A stretch of 64,000 nucleotides of DNA, taken from Dickeya chrysanthemi NCPPB 402. GTDB lineage: Bacteria > Pseudomonadota > Gammaproteobacteria > Enterobacterales > Enterobacteriaceae. The translations under genes were made by a program, and so were the position numbers. Shown here piece by piece: positions 43,101 through 52,299 of the stretch. The notes under the pieces are model-generated. The model saw nothing but the letters and a program-made list of their open reading frames with translations, made no database searches and was not told the DNA's origin. Every line of letters starts with the position of its first letter. Position 1 is the first letter of the stretch. Where the stretch lies: assembly GCF_000406105.1 (NCBI RefSeq), contig NZ_CM001974.1, positions 3,412,056-3,476,055 of the forward strand, in the 5' to 3' direction.

Positions 43101-43581
43101 GTGCAGACTGCAAATCATCCAGTGTTTGACTCAGGCGCGCTTCCAACTGCTTGAGCGACAACGATTCCAGCGATTGCTGAGACACCGGCACCGCGCCGCC
43201 CAGCGACACCAGGTCTTCATTTACCTGCTTGAGTTTTGCGGGGGCTTGTGCCGCCTGCTGCTTCAATTGACTGGTTTCCTGCCGCACGCGATCAACGGAA
43301 TCCAGAACATCCAGCGTCTGGGTTAAGTCCTGCTGGGTGAGTTTATCCACCGAGGTCAGGCTCTTTTGCTTATTGAGCGTATCAAGGCGATTCTGGATCT
43401 CAGCACGGGTCGGCGCATCATTGCCTGCGGCAAACGCGGGCCACAACGGCGTCATGACGATCGCCACTATCCAGACGCACGGCAAGCTGCGGCGAATGCC
43501 GTGTTCCATCAAGAAACGGGTATAAAGAAATAAACGGAAAAGAACGGCAAATAAATCAGAAAGGGCAAAACGGCAGTTCAT
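40180..43581 (-). CDS. mscK: MscK potassium-dependent mechanosensitive channel
   Basis: Large MscS-family channel (KefA) of up to 1133 residues. Order: signal sequence (PCVWIVAIVMTPLWPAFAAG), a long periplasmic Gln-rich coiled-coil domain to about residue 500, roughly ten membrane helices, and the C-terminal MscS module (SVGLGFGLQEIFANFVSGLI pore helix; KEVIIPNKAFVTERLINWSL beta domain). The start is uncertain: 43581 gives the longest frame, while the Met at 43509 would place the signal peptide at the true N-terminus. No strong ribosome-binding site distinguishes them. Confidence 0.94.
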   Translation of the reverse strand: MNCRFALSDLFAVLFRLFLYTRFLMEHGIRRSLPCVWIVAIVMTPLWPAFAAGNDAPTRAEIQNRLDTLNKQKSLTSVDKLTQQDLTQTLDVLDSVDRVRQETSQLKQQAAQAPAKLKQVNEDLVSLGGAVPVSQQSLESLSLKQLEARLSQTLDDLQSAQENLSTYNSQLISLQTQPERVQSALYAASQRSQQLRTQLSGLDPSQEPLRPSQQILLQAEQTLVGLQMEQQRKSLEVNTTMQDLLQKQRDYTAAQIGQLEHMVQTLQGFINNKRLNLSEKTAKEAQNSDELQRIQENPLVKAEMETNRQLSQRLIKATEAGNTLVQESIQVKNWLDRATQSERNLKEQVTVLKGSLLLSRILYQQQQNLPSADAMSDISTQIADLRLEQFDINQQRDVLFRGDEYIQQLVQHSNATVDAEVTDALGQILDMRRELLDQLNKQLGNQLMLAINLQISRQQLVSVNNSLQRTLTQQIFWVSSNKPMDWSWIKDLPSALKQQVKNLRFNLKGVQLRQALMDSLLLVIPALVLVGLLWWRRKSIDAYMGKLAGDVGQLKRDSQLHTPKAILLLILRTLPGVLVILSLGVWLKRTDSQMSGFAWLLSEHLALFWMVFATAWFSLKPGSLSERHFNIPASRCAHYRRQTVRLGGALLPLMFWSVVGEKAPLYLVDDVIGQMIVVCNLLLLTILVFPVCRDCWREKERHTVQLIVVTMMAAMPLFLIGLMLNGFFYTTLRLASRWVDSLYLLIVWNIVYFATIRGLSVAARRLAYRRAVARRQNLVKEGAEGSEPVPEAPLALEQISQQSLRLTTMVLFLAFSGAFYWIWTDLVTVFSYLDSITLWHYSTANASGTVLQPVTLGNLLVALVIGGVAYVMTRNLPGLLEVLVLSRLQLRQGTSYAITTVLTYLITAVGAVTSLGSLGVSWDKLQWLVAALSVGLGFGLQEIFANFVSGLIILFERPVRIGDTITIGTFSGSVSKIRIRATTITDFDRKEVIIPNKAFVTERLINWSLSDTITRVLIRIGVAYGSDLDKVKEILLQAARDNPRVMTDPEPQVFFLSFGASALEHELRLYVRELRDRSYTVDELNRTIDRLCRENNIDIAFNQLEVYLHNTQGKEVQEISRALTPPLNEGEAR

Positions 43582-43734
43582 GATGCATCATCGGTTTTAT
43601 AGAGATAGCGCAGTCTACCACGTCTACCGGGATGCGAGGTATGTCAGGCTGGATTTCTGGTCGTCATTTCCGTCGCGCGGATAAGCCTACCGGCATCGGT
43701 ATAGCAATGACAACGCGGATAGCGGTGGCAGCGC

Positions 43735-44385
43735 TCAAGCCACTGAATTCACCGCCAGGCGTAAAGCCGGGCTGGTACGCAACATGTCGATCAGCCCGTC
43801 AATCAGATACGGCGCTTCACTTTTCAGATCAAAGCTTTCCGGCAAAAACAGCCAGTTTTCCATAATACCCGAAAGGTAAGCACGCATTGCCACCGCCGCA
43901 CGTCGGGGATTAATGTTTGACGGTAGCATCCCCTGCCGGATGCAGTTCATCAAAGAGATCTCTATTTTAACGTAACAGTCGAAATGCAGGTCTTGGCGGG
44001 CATTGAATGTCGGCAGCAACTCGCCGACAAACTCACATTTATGGAAGATGATCTCCATCATTGAGCGCCATTCGGCATCGGATTCGGTCAATCTCAGCAT
44101 ATAAATCAGCAACTCTCTGAGCACATGCAGTGGATCATCAGGAAATTTTGCCTGATACTCAGTTTCGAAATCAGATATTTTGGCTTCTGATCGCGTCCAT
44201 ATCTCATCAAACAGTTCAGCTTTGTTTTTAAAGTGCCAGTAAATAGCACCACGAGTCACGCCAGCGGCAGTCGCAATATCGGACAATGAAGTTGAAGAAA
44301 CGCCATGTTCAGAAAACAAACGCATCGCTGCGTCCATAATCTGAAGTTTGGTCTCATGTGCCTGTTGTTTGGTTTTTCGTGCCAT
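43735..44385 (-). CDS. acrR: AcrR TetR-family repressor
   Basis: Local repressor of acrAB, released by ligands that the pump exports. The 216-residue protein has an N-terminal TetR helix-turn-helix (SLSDIATAAGVTRGAIYWHFKNK) preceded by ARKTKQQAHETKLQIMDAA, and a C-terminal ligand-binding domain. It is divergent from acrA, with the operator in between. Confidence 0.96.
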   Translation of the reverse strand: MARKTKQQAHETKLQIMDAAMRLFSEHGVSSTSLSDIATAAGVTRGAIYWHFKNKAELFDEIWTRSEAKISDFETEYQAKFPDDPLHVLRELLIYMLRLTESDAEWRSMMEIIFHKCEFVGELLPTFNARQDLHFDCYVKIEISLMNCIRQGMLPSNINPRRAAVAMRAYLSGIMENWLFLPESFDLKSEAPYLIDGLIDMLRTSPALRLAVNSVA

Positions 44386-44413
44386 AGCGCTGACTTTCAG
44401 GAGAAGCGAGATT

Positions 44414-44437
44414 TACATACATTCACGTATGTATGTA
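44414..44437. promoter_or_regulatory. AcrR operator
   Basis: A 24-bp palindrome with perfect nine-base arms TACATACAT (44414-44422) and ATGTATGTA (44429-44437), nearly identical to the E. coli AcrR site. It lies 28 bp upstream of acrR and 90 bp upstream of acrA, so AcrR probably represses both. Confidence 0.93.
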
Positions 44438-44527
44438 ACATAGCACGAACCTAAATTTATCGCAGCAATGGGTTTAAAAGCTTGTGATCCATTGGTCAAT
44501 TAAAAATCGGATACTTGGGGTTTATCT

Positions 44528-45718
44528 ATGAATAAAAACAGAAGGCTTACGCCTCTGGTGACAATGCTGATGCTTTCTGGCGGCCTCGTACTCGCGGGAT
44601 GTGACAACCAGTCGTCTCAGGGTGCAGCCCATCAGGGAGGCGCACCCGAAGTCGGCATCGTTACCATAAAATCACAAACTCTGAATATCATCACTGAACT
44701 ACCGGGACGCACAAGCGCCTATCGCATCGCCGAAGTACGCCCTCAGGTGAATGGTATTATTCTGAAGCGTAACTTTGTAGAAGGCGGCGACGTTAAAGTC
44801 GGCACCTCGTTGTACCAGATAGACCCGGCCACTTATCAGGCTCAGTACAACAATGCCAAGGCTGCGCTGGCGCAGGCTCAGGCCAATGCTGAAATCGCAC
44901 AACTGACCGTGAACCGCTATAAACCACTGTTAGGCACTAACTATGTCAGCAAGCAGGACTACGATCAGGCCGTAGCCACGGCGCGTCAGACTGAAGCAGC
45001 GGTTGCCGCCGCCAAAGCCAGTCTGGACAGCGCCCAAATCAACCTGAATTACACTCGCGTCACGGCTCCGATTACCGGTCGGGTAGGAAAATCCACCGTA
45101 ACGGAAGGCGCTCTGGTATCGAATGCGCAGGCGACGGCACTGACGACAATCCAGCAGTTAGACCCAATCTATGTCGATGTCACGCAGTCCACTAACGATT
45201 TCCTGCGTCTGAAAAAGGAACTGGAAAGCGGCACCCTGCAACAGACCAACGGCAAAGCCAATGTTCAGTTAACGTTGGACAACGGCACGCGCTACAACCA
45301 AACCGGCTCGTTGGAATTCTCTGACGTTACGGTTGACGAGACCACCGGGTCCATTACGTTGCGCGCCATATTCCCCAATCCGGATCACAATCTGTTGCCG
45401 GGGATGTTCGTTCGCGCGCAAATGGATTCCGGCGTAAATCCGAATGCGATCCTGGTACCGCAACAGGGCGTAATTCGCACACCGCGTGGCGATGCCACCG
45501 TAATGGTGGTTGGCGAGGGTGACAAAGTGGAAGTCCATCCGGTGACCACCAGCCAGGCTCTCGGCGATAAATGGCTGGTAACCTCAGGCGTCAAGTCTGG
45601 TGATCGCATCATCGTGACAGGCCTGCAGAAAATCAGACCGGGTATGCAGGTAAAAGCGCAGGAAGTGACCGCAGGTAATGCGCAGCAGCAACCGCAGTCT
45701 CAACCCGCTAAGTCTTAA
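44528..45718 (+). CDS. acrA: AcrA periplasmic adaptor lipoprotein
   Basis: Membrane-fusion protein joining AcrB to TolC in the RND multidrug efflux pump. The 396-residue product has a lipoprotein signal (lipobox LAGC, lipidated Cys25), beta-barrel and lipoyl halves (LPGRTSAYRIAEVRPQVNGI; VTAPITGRVGKSTVTEGALV) flanking an alpha-helical hairpin (AKAALAQAQANAEIAQL), and a membrane-proximal domain. acrB begins 16 bases later. Confidence 0.97.
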   Translation: MNKNRRLTPLVTMLMLSGGLVLAGCDNQSSQGAAHQGGAPEVGIVTIKSQTLNIITELPGRTSAYRIAEVRPQVNGIILKRNFVEGGDVKVGTSLYQIDPATYQAQYNNAKAALAQAQANAEIAQLTVNRYKPLLGTNYVSKQDYDQAVATARQTEAAVAAAKASLDSAQINLNYTRVTAPITGRVGKSTVTEGALVSNAQATALTTIQQLDPIYVDVTQSTNDFLRLKKELESGTLQQTNGKANVQLTLDNGTRYNQTGSLEFSDVTVDETTGSITLRAIFPNPDHNLLPGMFVRAQMDSGVNPNAILVPQQGVIRTPRGDATVMVVGEGDKVEVHPVTTSQALGDKWLVTSGVKSGDRIIVTGLQKIRPGMQVKAQEVTAGNAQQQPQSQPAKS

Positions 45719-45734
45719 CAGGAGCCGGTAATCC

Positions 45735-48700
45735 ATGGCCAAGTTTTTCATAGATCGCCCGATTTTTGCCTGGGTCATCGCCATTATGGTGATGCTCACC
45801 GGGACACTGGCAATCCTGAAGTTGCCTATTGCACAGTACCCGACTATTGCTCCACCTGCGGTGCAGATCACTGCAAACTACCCGGGGGCGGATGCGAAAA
45901 CCCTGCAGGATACCGTCACGCAGGTGATTGAGCAGAACATGAACGGGATCGACAAATTACTGTATATGTCTTCTAACAGTGACTCGTCCGGTACCGTTCA
46001 GATCACGCTGACATTTGATGCCGACGCCAACCCGGACATCGCCCAGGTACAGGTACAGAACAAACTGCAACTGGCGATGCCGTTACTGCCGCAAGAAGTA
46101 CAGCAGCAAGGCGTTAGCGTGCAAAAATCCAGCAGTAGCTTCCTGATGGTATTGGGTTTTGTCAGTGATGACGACAACATGACCCAGCAGGATATCTCCG
46201 ATTTTGTCGGCGCCAGCATCAAAGACCCAATCAGTCGTGTACGCGGTGTGGGTGACACTCAGTTGTTTGGTGCCCAGTACGCGATGCGTATCTGGTTGGA
46301 TCCGGACAAACTGAACAATTACCAACTCACGACCAGCGATGTAGTTTCCGCGATTCAGGTGCAGAATAACCAGATCGCCGCCGGTCAGTTAGGCGGTACG
46401 CCGCCAGTTCCAGGCCAGAAACTGAATGCATCGATTATCGCGCAAACCCGACTGAATTCACCGGAGCAGTTCGGCAAAATCCTGCTGAAAGTCAATCAGG
46501 ATGGTTCGCAGGTCCGCCTGAATAACGTTGCCCGCATTGAGCTTGGCGGCGAAAGCTACAGCGTTGTGGCTCGTTTTAATGGCCGTCCTGCCGCGGGGCT
46601 GGGGATTAAACTTGCCACTGGTGCCAATGCGCTGGATACAGCGTCGGCGGTAAAAGCAGAAATCGTTAAGTTGCAGTCGACTTTCCCTGCTGGTCTGAAA
46701 GTGGTTTATCCGTATGACACCACGCCGTTCGTACAAATTTCTATTTACGAAGTGGTGAAAACCCTGCTTGAAGCCATCGTGCTGGTGTTCGTGGTGATGT
46801 ATCTGTTCCTGCAGAACTTCCGCGCGACATTGATTCCCACCATCGCCGTACCGGTAGTGTTGTTGGGAACATTCGCTATTCTCTCCGCCTTCGGCTATTC
46901 GATTAACACCTTGACGATGTTCGCCATGGTGCTCGCGATCGGCCTATTGGTGGATGACGCCATCGTCGTCGTGGAGAACGTAGAACGTGTCATGGCGGAA
47001 GAGGGGCTCTCGCCCAAAGAAGCCACGCGCAAATCGATGGGACAAATTCAGGGTGCGCTGGTTGGTATTGCACTGGTGTTGTCTGCCGTATTCATACCTA
47101 TGGCGTTTTCAGGGGGCTCAACCGGGGCTATCTATCGCCAGTTCTCGATTACCATCGTCTCCGCCATGGTGTTGTCGGTACTGGTTGCAATGATCCTGAC
47201 ACCAGCACTGTGTGCAACCATCCTGAAACCCCTCGCCAACCACGGCGAGAAAAAAGGCTTCTTTGGTTGGTTCAACCGTCTTTTTGACAAGAGTACCCAT
47301 CACTACACCAACAGTGTCGCCAATATCCTGCGCAGCACTGGCCGCTATGTCTTTTTGTACCTGATTATTGTGGCTGGTTTAGGTCTGCTATTTACCCGCA
47401 TCCCCAGTTCTTTCCTGCCGCAGGAAGATCAGGGCGTATTGCTGACGATGGTACAGTTGCCGGTAGGCGCCACTCAGGAAAGTACGCAGAAAGTGCTGGA
47501 TCAGGTGAATGACTACTATCTGAACAGCGAAAAAGACAACGTAAAATCCGTCTTTACCGTTAACGGCTTCGGTTTTGCCGGCCGCGGTCAGAATATGGGT
47601 ATCGCTTTCGCCAGCCTGAAAGATTGGGATGAACGTTCTGGAGCGGCCAACAAAGTTGATGCAATCATCGGTCGTGCTTTTGGCGCCTTCTCACAAATCA
47701 AAGAAGCGATGGTTATCCCGTTTAACCTACCGGCTATCATTGAACTGGGTACCGCCAGCGGTTTTGACTTTGAACTGATCGATCAGAACAACCTCGGCCA
47801 CGATAAACTGATGGCTGCCCGTAACCAATTGCTGGGCATGATCGCTCAACATCCAGATACGCTGGTGCGTGTTCGTCCCAACGGGATGGAAGATATGCCG
47901 GAATACCGGCTGGAGATCGATCAGGAAAAAGCCGAATCGCTTGGTGTATCCATTGCCACCATCAACTCTACCTTGTCCACCGCTCTCGGGGGCACCTACG
48001 TTAATGACTTTATTGACCGCGGTAGGGTGAAAAAGGTGTACGTTCAGGCAGAAGCCAAATTCCGCATGCTGCCTAACGATATCCAAAAGTGGTATGTCCG
48101 CGGCACTTCCGGTCAAATGGTTCCTTTCTCCGCTTTTGCCTCCGCGCACTGGGAATACGGCTCGCCACGTCTGGAACGTTACAACGGCCTGCCGGCAGTT
48201 GAGTTGGTGGGTGAAGCGGCCTCTGGTAAGAGTACCGGGGAAGCGATGGCACTGATGGAAGAATTGGCGGCGCAATTACCACCGGGGATCGGATTCGACT
48301 GGACCGGCATGTCTTATCAGGAACGACTGGCAGGTAACCAGGCCCCGGCTCTGATCATCATCTCCGCTGTCGTCGTATTCCTGTGTCTGGCTGCACTGTA
48401 TGAAAGCTGGTCAATCCCCTTCTCCGTAATGCTGGTTGTGCCGCTCGGTGTGTTTGGTGCGGTGGTAGCGGCAGGCTTACGTGGGCTGGAAAACGATGTC
48501 TACTTTAAGGTCGGCCTGCTGACAACCATTGGCTTGTCCGCCAAGAACGCTATTCTGATCGTCGAGTTCGCCAAGGATCTTATGGAGAAAGAAGGAAAAG
48601 GCCTGGTGGAAGCGACGCTGGATGCTGTACGTATGCGTCTGCGTCCCATTCTGATGACATCACTGGCGTTCATTCTGGGCGTGGTTCCGCTGGTGTTCAG

Positions 48701-48878
48701 CACCGGCGCAGGCTCAGGCGCACAGAACGCAGTGGGTACCGGCGTAATGGGTGGGATGATCACCGCGACAGTATTGGCCATTTATTTCGTGCCGGTGTTC
48801 TTTGTGGTGGTACGCCGTCGCTTCGGTAAGAAAAAAGAAGCGAGCGAGCCCCACGAGCACACCCAGACCAGTCACTAA
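45735..48878 (+). CDS. acrB: AcrB RND multidrug efflux transporter
   Basis: Proton-driven trimeric inner-membrane exporter of drugs, dyes, bile salts and, in plant pathogens, plant antimicrobials. The 1047-residue protein has two halves with twelve membrane helices and two large periplasmic loops. The proton-relay Asp pair is in [20 protein letters not shown] and the relay Lys in [20 protein letters not shown]. Start [17 protein letters not shown] is canonical. It is followed by a strong terminator. Confidence 0.98.
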   Translation: MAKFFIDRPIFAWVIAIMVMLTGTLAILKLPIAQYPTIAPPAVQITANYPGADAKTLQDTVTQVIEQNMNGIDKLLYMSSNSDSSGTVQITLTFDADANPDIAQVQVQNKLQLAMPLLPQEVQQQGVSVQKSSSSFLMVLGFVSDDDNMTQQDISDFVGASIKDPISRVRGVGDTQLFGAQYAMRIWLDPDKLNNYQLTTSDVVSAIQVQNNQIAAGQLGGTPPVPGQKLNASIIAQTRLNSPEQFGKILLKVNQDGSQVRLNNVARIELGGESYSVVARFNGRPAAGLGIKLATGANALDTASAVKAEIVKLQSTFPAGLKVVYPYDTTPFVQISIYEVVKTLLEAIVLVFVVMYLFLQNFRATLIPTIAVPVVLLGTFAILSAFGYSINTLTMFAMVLAIGLLVDDAIVVVENVERVMAEEGLSPKEATRKSMGQIQGALVGIALVLSAVFIPMAFSGGSTGAIYRQFSITIVSAMVLSVLVAMILTPALCATILKPLANHGEKKGFFGWFNRLFDKSTHHYTNSVANILRSTGRYVFLYLIIVAGLGLLFTRIPSSFLPQEDQGVLLTMVQLPVGATQESTQKVLDQVNDYYLNSEKDNVKSVFTVNGFGFAGRGQNMGIAFASLKDWDERSGAANKVDAIIGRAFGAFSQIKEAMVIPFNLPAIIELGTASGFDFELIDQNNLGHDKLMAARNQLLGMIAQHPDTLVRVRPNGMEDMPEYRLEIDQEKAESLGVSIATINSTLSTALGGTYVNDFIDRGRVKKVYVQAEAKFRMLPNDIQKWYVRGTSGQMVPFSAFASAHWEYGSPRLERYNGLPAVELVGEAASGKSTGEAMALMEELAAQLPPGIGFDWTGMSYQERLAGNQAPALIIISAVVVFLCLAALYESWSIPFSVMLVVPLGVFGAVVAAGLRGLENDVYFKVGLLTTIGLSAKNAILIVEFAKDLMEKEGKGLVEATLDAVRMRLRPILMTSLAFILGVVPLVFSTGAGSGAQNAVGTGVMGGMITATVLAIYFVPVFFVVVRRRFGKKKEASEPHEHTQTSH

Positions 48879-48896
48879 CGTGTGATATCCCTTATC

Positions 48897-48926
48897 AAAA
48901 GGCCGCTTTGCGGCCTTTTGTTTTTT
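48897..48926 (+). terminator. acrB intrinsic terminator
   Basis: Ten-bp stem AAAAGGCCGC/GCGGCCTTTT (48897-48906 and 48910-48919), then a T-rich tail (TTTTGTTTTTT). Confidence 0.95.
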
Positions 48927-49012
48927 CGAGCGACAAACCCGATACGATTTCCGCTTCTCAATCTCCCTGCAGACCATAGCGTTGATCATCACGCTAAAAA
49001 AGCGCACAATAT

Positions 49013-49032
49013 AGTTATGTTATAACATAACT
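49013..49032 (+). promoter_or_regulatory. Zur operator upstream of rpmE2
   Basis: AGTTATGTTATAACATAACT is a perfect 20-bp palindrome that fits the enterobacterial Zur consensus core (TGTTATANTATAACA-like). It lies 13 bp before the rpmE2 start codon, so zinc-loaded Zur would block transcription of the zinc-free ribosomal proteins. Confidence 0.88.
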
Positions 49033-49044
49033 TATGGAGTTATC

Positions 49045-49296
49045 ATGAAAGCAGGAATCCATCCTAATTACCGCGCTGTGCTGTTCCACGATACCAGTGA
49101 GGATGTGTTTTATAAAATCGGCTCTACCATCAAAACCGATCGTACTTATGAATATGAAGGCGAAGTTTACCCTTACGTCACTATCGACGTTTCTTCCGCC
49201 TCACACCCTTATTACACCGGCAAGCAAAAAGAATACGCCAAAGAGGGTAGCGCAGCGCGCTTCCAGCAGCGTTTCGGCCGTTTTCTGAAATCATAA
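49045..49296 (+). CDS. rpmE2: Zinc-independent ribosomal protein L31 type B
   Basis: Alternative L31 (YkgM) made under zinc starvation, replacing the zinc-binding L31 and freeing zinc. The 83-residue protein starts [18 protein letters not shown] and contains no Cys, so the zinc ribbon of type A is absent. It is preceded by a Zur-type palindrome and followed by rpmJ2 after 15 bases. Confidence 0.96.
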   Translation: MKAGIHPNYRAVLFHDTSEDVFYKIGSTIKTDRTYEYEGEVYPYVTIDVSSASHPYYTGKQKEYAKEGSAARFQQRFGRFLKS

Positions 49297-49311
49297 TGAG
49301 GGAAATCATCC

Positions 49312-49455
49312 ATGCAGGTATTAAGTTCTCTTCGCAGCGCCAAAACGCGTCACAAAGACTGCATCGTCGTAAAACGACGCGGACGCGTCTATGTCATCTG
49401 TAAAACTAACCCACGTTTCAACGCGGTACAGGGCAGGAAAAAGAAAAAACGCTAA
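49312..49455 (+). CDS. rpmJ2: Alternative ribosomal protein L36 (type B)
   Basis: The 47-residue paralogue of L36 (YkgO): [20 protein letters not shown], then [20 protein letters not shown] and a basic tail RKKKKR. It keeps only two Cys (17 and 30), so it lacks the CCHC zinc site of standard L36. It is co-transcribed with rpmE2, with AGGGAAA upstream of the ATG. Confidence 0.96.
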   Translation: MQVLSSLRSAKTRHKDCIVVKRRGRVYVICKTNPRFNAVQGRKKKKR

Positions 49456-49763
49456 TTATTATTAGCTCAAAATTGATCGGAAGGTGCGATTGTTGTGCCT
49501 TCCATCACATCAGACCACTTATCCATTTTCTTTTAAAAACAAAAAGATAAAATAAATTTTTTTTACACTGTCAAAATCTTTACAAATAAAGACAAGCCAG
49601 AAAAATTAATTAACACAGTGATTCTTGCTAACGTCGAAAAAAATTAAATATACTCATACTAGTGGCCGATAAATATATCAGAGCTCACCGGAAGAAGTTC
49701 ATACCGATGACAGCCATAGCCATAAAAATGGTTCGACCACACCGTAAACGTTAGCTTTTTTGC
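49456..49763 (+). other. A/T-rich gap between rpmJ2 and the tomB promoter
   Basis: About 300 bp without a gene. A weak hairpin GGAAGG/CCTTCC (49479-49484 with 49498-49503) may end the rpmJ2 message. The A/T-rich run around 49530-49660 is the kind of sequence H-NS and Hha bind, which would suit hha-tomB autoregulation. That is inference. Confidence 0.4.
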
Positions 49764-49769
49764 TATAAT
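49761..49769 (+). promoter_or_regulatory. Extended -10 promoter for tomB-hha
   Basis: TGCTATAAT is a perfect extended -10 (TGnTATAAT). Transcription would start near 49776, leaving a leader of about 187 nt before tomB. Confidence 0.6.
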
Positions 49770-49962
49770 GAATTCAGAATGATTGTTGACAGTGACGTTG
49801 CATCATTCTTTGGCATTCACCGTGTTACCCCTGTTCGTCTTAAGATTAAGGGACATTGAGGCATACTGAGGGGCATTCTATCTTCTGCACTTCATCACAC
49901 CACCTGTCTGGCAACGTGGTGGCCCTAAGTGACACTGAATCGTAGCTTACGGAGGGATAGAA

Positions 49963-50331
49963 ATGGATGAGTACACACCCCAACATTATGATATTGCCCA
50001 ACTCAGATTCTTGTGTGAAAATCTGCACGACGAAAGTATCGCGACATTAGGTGACAGCAGTCATGGTTGGGTGAATGATCCGACCTCTGCGGTCAATCTT
50101 CAGTTAAACGAACTTATCGAGCACATTGCGGCATTTGTTGTTACCTACAAAATAAAATATCCGCATGAAGCGGCGCTATGTGAACGGGTTGAAAAATATC
50201 TGGACGATACTTATATTCTTTTCAGCAACTACGGTATAAACGATGCTGAGTTGCAGAAATGGAAAAAATCCAAATCACAATTATTCAGAATGTTCTCAGA
50301 AAAGAGCAACTGTACGGTAGTTAAAACTTAA
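49963..50331 (+). CDS. tomB: TomB, partner/antitoxin of Hha
   Basis: Counteracts Hha toxicity and affects biofilm formation in E. coli (YbaJ). The 122-residue acidic protein matches the family: MDEYTPQHYDIAQLRFLCEN at the start, HGWVNDPTSAVNLQLNELIE and a Cys in ALCERVEKYLD, reported in E. coli TomB to mediate oxygen-dependent Hha inactivation. The ATG at 49963 has GGAGGG upstream. hha follows after 53 bp. Confidence 0.94.
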   Translation: MDEYTPQHYDIAQLRFLCENLHDESIATLGDSSHGWVNDPTSAVNLQLNELIEHIAAFVVTYKIKYPHEAALCERVEKYLDDTYILFSNYGINDAELQKWKKSKSQLFRMFSEKSNCTVVKT

Positions 50332-50384
50332 GCAATAATTTGTCTCAAACTTAATTTAAATCCAGGAAAATTAACAAGGTCACT

Positions 50385-50588
50385 ATGAAAAAAATCGACT
50401 ATTTAATGCGTTTGCGTAAATGTACGACCATCGATACGCTTGAGCGTGTTATAGAAAAAAACAAGTACGAGCTTTCTAACGACGAACTTGAAATGTTCTA
50501 TTCAGCGGCAGACCATCGTCTGGCTGAATTGACAATGAATAAGCTCTACGACAAAGTGCCGACTGCTGTGTGGAAATACGTTCGGTAA
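50385..50588 (+). CDS. hha: Hha, H-NS-associated gene silencer
   Basis: The 67-residue Hha/YmoA-family protein that binds H-NS and sharpens silencing of horizontally acquired and virulence genes. [20 protein letters not shown] and [20 protein letters not shown] are family hallmarks. It is co-oriented with tomB, as in E. coli. Confidence 0.96.
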   Translation: MKKIDYLMRLRKCTTIDTLERVIEKNKYELSNDELEMFYSAADHRLAELTMNKLYDKVPTAVWKYVR

Positions 50589-50629
50589 CCCGCTGAAACT
50601 GCAAGCTCGTACGTACATAAATACACTGT

Positions 50630-50657
50630 GCCGATATGTTTGTCGGCCTTTGTTTTT
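50630..50657 (+). terminator. hha intrinsic terminator
   Basis: Stem GCCGA/TCGGC (50630-50634 and 50643-50647) followed by CTTTGTTTTTT, about 40 bp after the hha stop. Confidence 0.75.
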
Positions 50658-50876
50658 TAGCTAAATGAAAGCCTCACCACTTTGTAACAAAAGATGTATT
50701 TCATGATTTAATGTTCTTTTTATCCAGACCAACCCTCCCCTCTCAATTAAATTTAACCGCCTTATTATAAATTTTTCGTTAGTTTCACTGTGAAGATGAG
50801 CCGTTCTATTTTTTATTAATCAATGTTCGGGGTGAAATATTGAGAAGGGATTACAGCGGATTAAGAAGGACAAAAT

Positions 50877-50990
50877 GGTGGAGGCCCCGCCAGCTACATC
50901 CCGGCACACACGTCGCCTGCTGCGGCTGCTTCCTTCCGGACCTGACCGGGTCCACAGGTTAGTGTTGCGGGAGAACCAACGGGGCCTCCA
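50877..50990 (-). ncRNA. ffs: 4.5S RNA (signal recognition particle RNA)
   Basis: A 114-nt RNA on the minus strand whose ends pair (GGAGGCCCCG with the complementary GGGGCCTCC). It contains the diagnostic SRP domain IV hairpin GGTCCGGAAGGAAGCAGCC, which binds Ffh. Size equals the E. coli RNA. It lies between hha and the atl gene in the conserved order; a TACAAT -10 about 20 bases upstream fits a precursor processed by RNase P. Confidence 0.97.
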
Positions 50991-51166
50991 TTGACAGCCC
51001 CACTATTGTAGGGCGGTGGGCATTATCGGTGATGGACTAAACAATTGCAAGTTAACACCGCCTGACCGCTGTTTTCTTACTCAGCATCCGCTTTTATACT
51101 AAATACTGCATTTACACGCCTGCCGGTTAGCAACCATTAAAACTCCATCCATAGCCATTGAACCCT

Positions 51167-51493
51167 ATGAATACTGAAACCGATAATTTTCGCCAACACG
51201 TTATCCATGTGATCGCCGCCATTCCTTACGGCTGTGTCGTTACCTACGGTGATGTCGCATACCTTGCCGGCTCCGCGCGTGCGGCACGACAGGTAGGCGG
51301 TATATTACGAAGATTACCTACCGGCAGCCAGTTGCCCTGGCATCGGGTCATCAATCGTAAAGGCGAGATTTCATTGACTGGCCCAGATTTTCAGCGGCAA
51401 AAAGCAGCCCTTCAATCCGAAGGCGTCATCGTGAATTCAGAGGGGAAGATCAATCTGGAGAAATTCCGCTGGCGATACATGCAAGGCGTTTAG
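51167..51493 (+). CDS. atl: Alkyltransferase-like protein Atl
   Basis: Binds O6-alkylguanine lesions and flags them for nucleotide-excision repair without removing the alkyl group. The 108-residue protein resembles the C-terminal domain of O6-methylguanine methyltransferase (GCVVTYGDVAYLAGSARAARQVGG), but the active-site PCHR is PWHR (LPWHRVINRKG), so the acceptor Cys is Trp, as in other Atl proteins (YbaZ). The ATG at 51167 is preferred over an in-frame TTG three codons before. Confidence 0.93.
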   Translation: MNTETDNFRQHVIHVIAAIPYGCVVTYGDVAYLAGSARAARQVGGILRRLPTGSQLPWHRVINRKGEISLTGPDFQRQKAALQSEGVIVNSEGKINLEKFRWRYMQGV

Positions 51494-51523
51494 CAAGGCA
51501 TATACCCGCCAGCAAGAATGGCG

Positions 51524-52081
51524 TTAATACAATTGCACCGACGAACCTGAAGCCTCATCAGATGCAGCAGATGCGCCCGGCGTCAAAAAACCGGCAGGTT
51601 TTGTCGGCACCGGGACGGCAGGAACCGGTACCAGGGTCAGGTCGGCGCTATTGACCCCATTGCTGACTACCGGCATCACACGTTCAGTAATCAACGTCAC
51701 ACGGTTATTAATGGCGATGGCGGCACTGAGCAGAATGCGCGCATCAGGCCGAATATCCGCTGGATTGTAGGGTAGTAAAAACTGAAATGGCGCCTGTTGG
51801 CCTTCAGTACGGATAACCCGCTGTGAAATCACTTTTGATGGCGCATCCGGGATAGACGCATCAGACACTGTCACCGTCAGTACAGAATCTGGTGGTAGTG
51901 CGATTTTTTGGCGAATATTGACTGTGCCAGTCACGGCAGGCATGCCGCTAACGGGTTGAGAAAGCGTCTGAGCCTGCCCCGTTGCCGGCGCAGTTAACTC
52001 AGAAGAAACACTATGGCTATTCACGCAACCAGAGAGCGCGATCGATACCGTAATACCGCTAAAGATATGCCATAATCTCAT
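51524..52081 (-). CDS. ybaY: YbaY lipoprotein
   Basis: A 185-residue predicted lipoprotein with signal MRLWHIFSGITVSIALSGC (lipobox ALSGC). The body has a beta-rich YbaY/YscW-like domain (VTGTVNIRQKIALPPDSVLT; FQFLLPYNPADI) and a Pro/Ala/Val-rich tail. Function is unknown. A strong AAGGAGG ribosome-binding site supports the start. It lies between atl and tesB as in E. coli. Confidence 0.9.
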   Translation of the reverse strand: MRLWHIFSGITVSIALSGCVNSHSVSSELTAPATGQAQTLSQPVSGMPAVTGTVNIRQKIALPPDSVLTVTVSDASIPDAPSKVISQRVIRTEGQQAPFQFLLPYNPADIRPDARILLSAAIAINNRVTLITERVMPVVSNGVNSADLTLVPVPAVPVPTKPAGFLTPGASAASDEASGSSVQLY

Positions 52082-52299
52082 AGGCTAAGCCTCCTTAATT
52101 ATTTTATTCAGGATGCGATCAGTTAAACCGCATCTGTTAAGAAGTATGAACCAACCAGCATCATAATTATGGTGGAAAATTCTGATAGTTATAACATCCC
52201 CAGTAATACCCAGGATCCGCCAGGACGATTTAAGGAAAACCGGTTCATTTATACGATGAATTTATTTGCGTAATCACATTACTCTCCCAAGGCAGAACT

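Noticed and set aside
44438..44527. marbox upstream of acrA
   Set aside because: A GCAC followed by TAAAT occurs, but the spacing is two bases short of the consensus.
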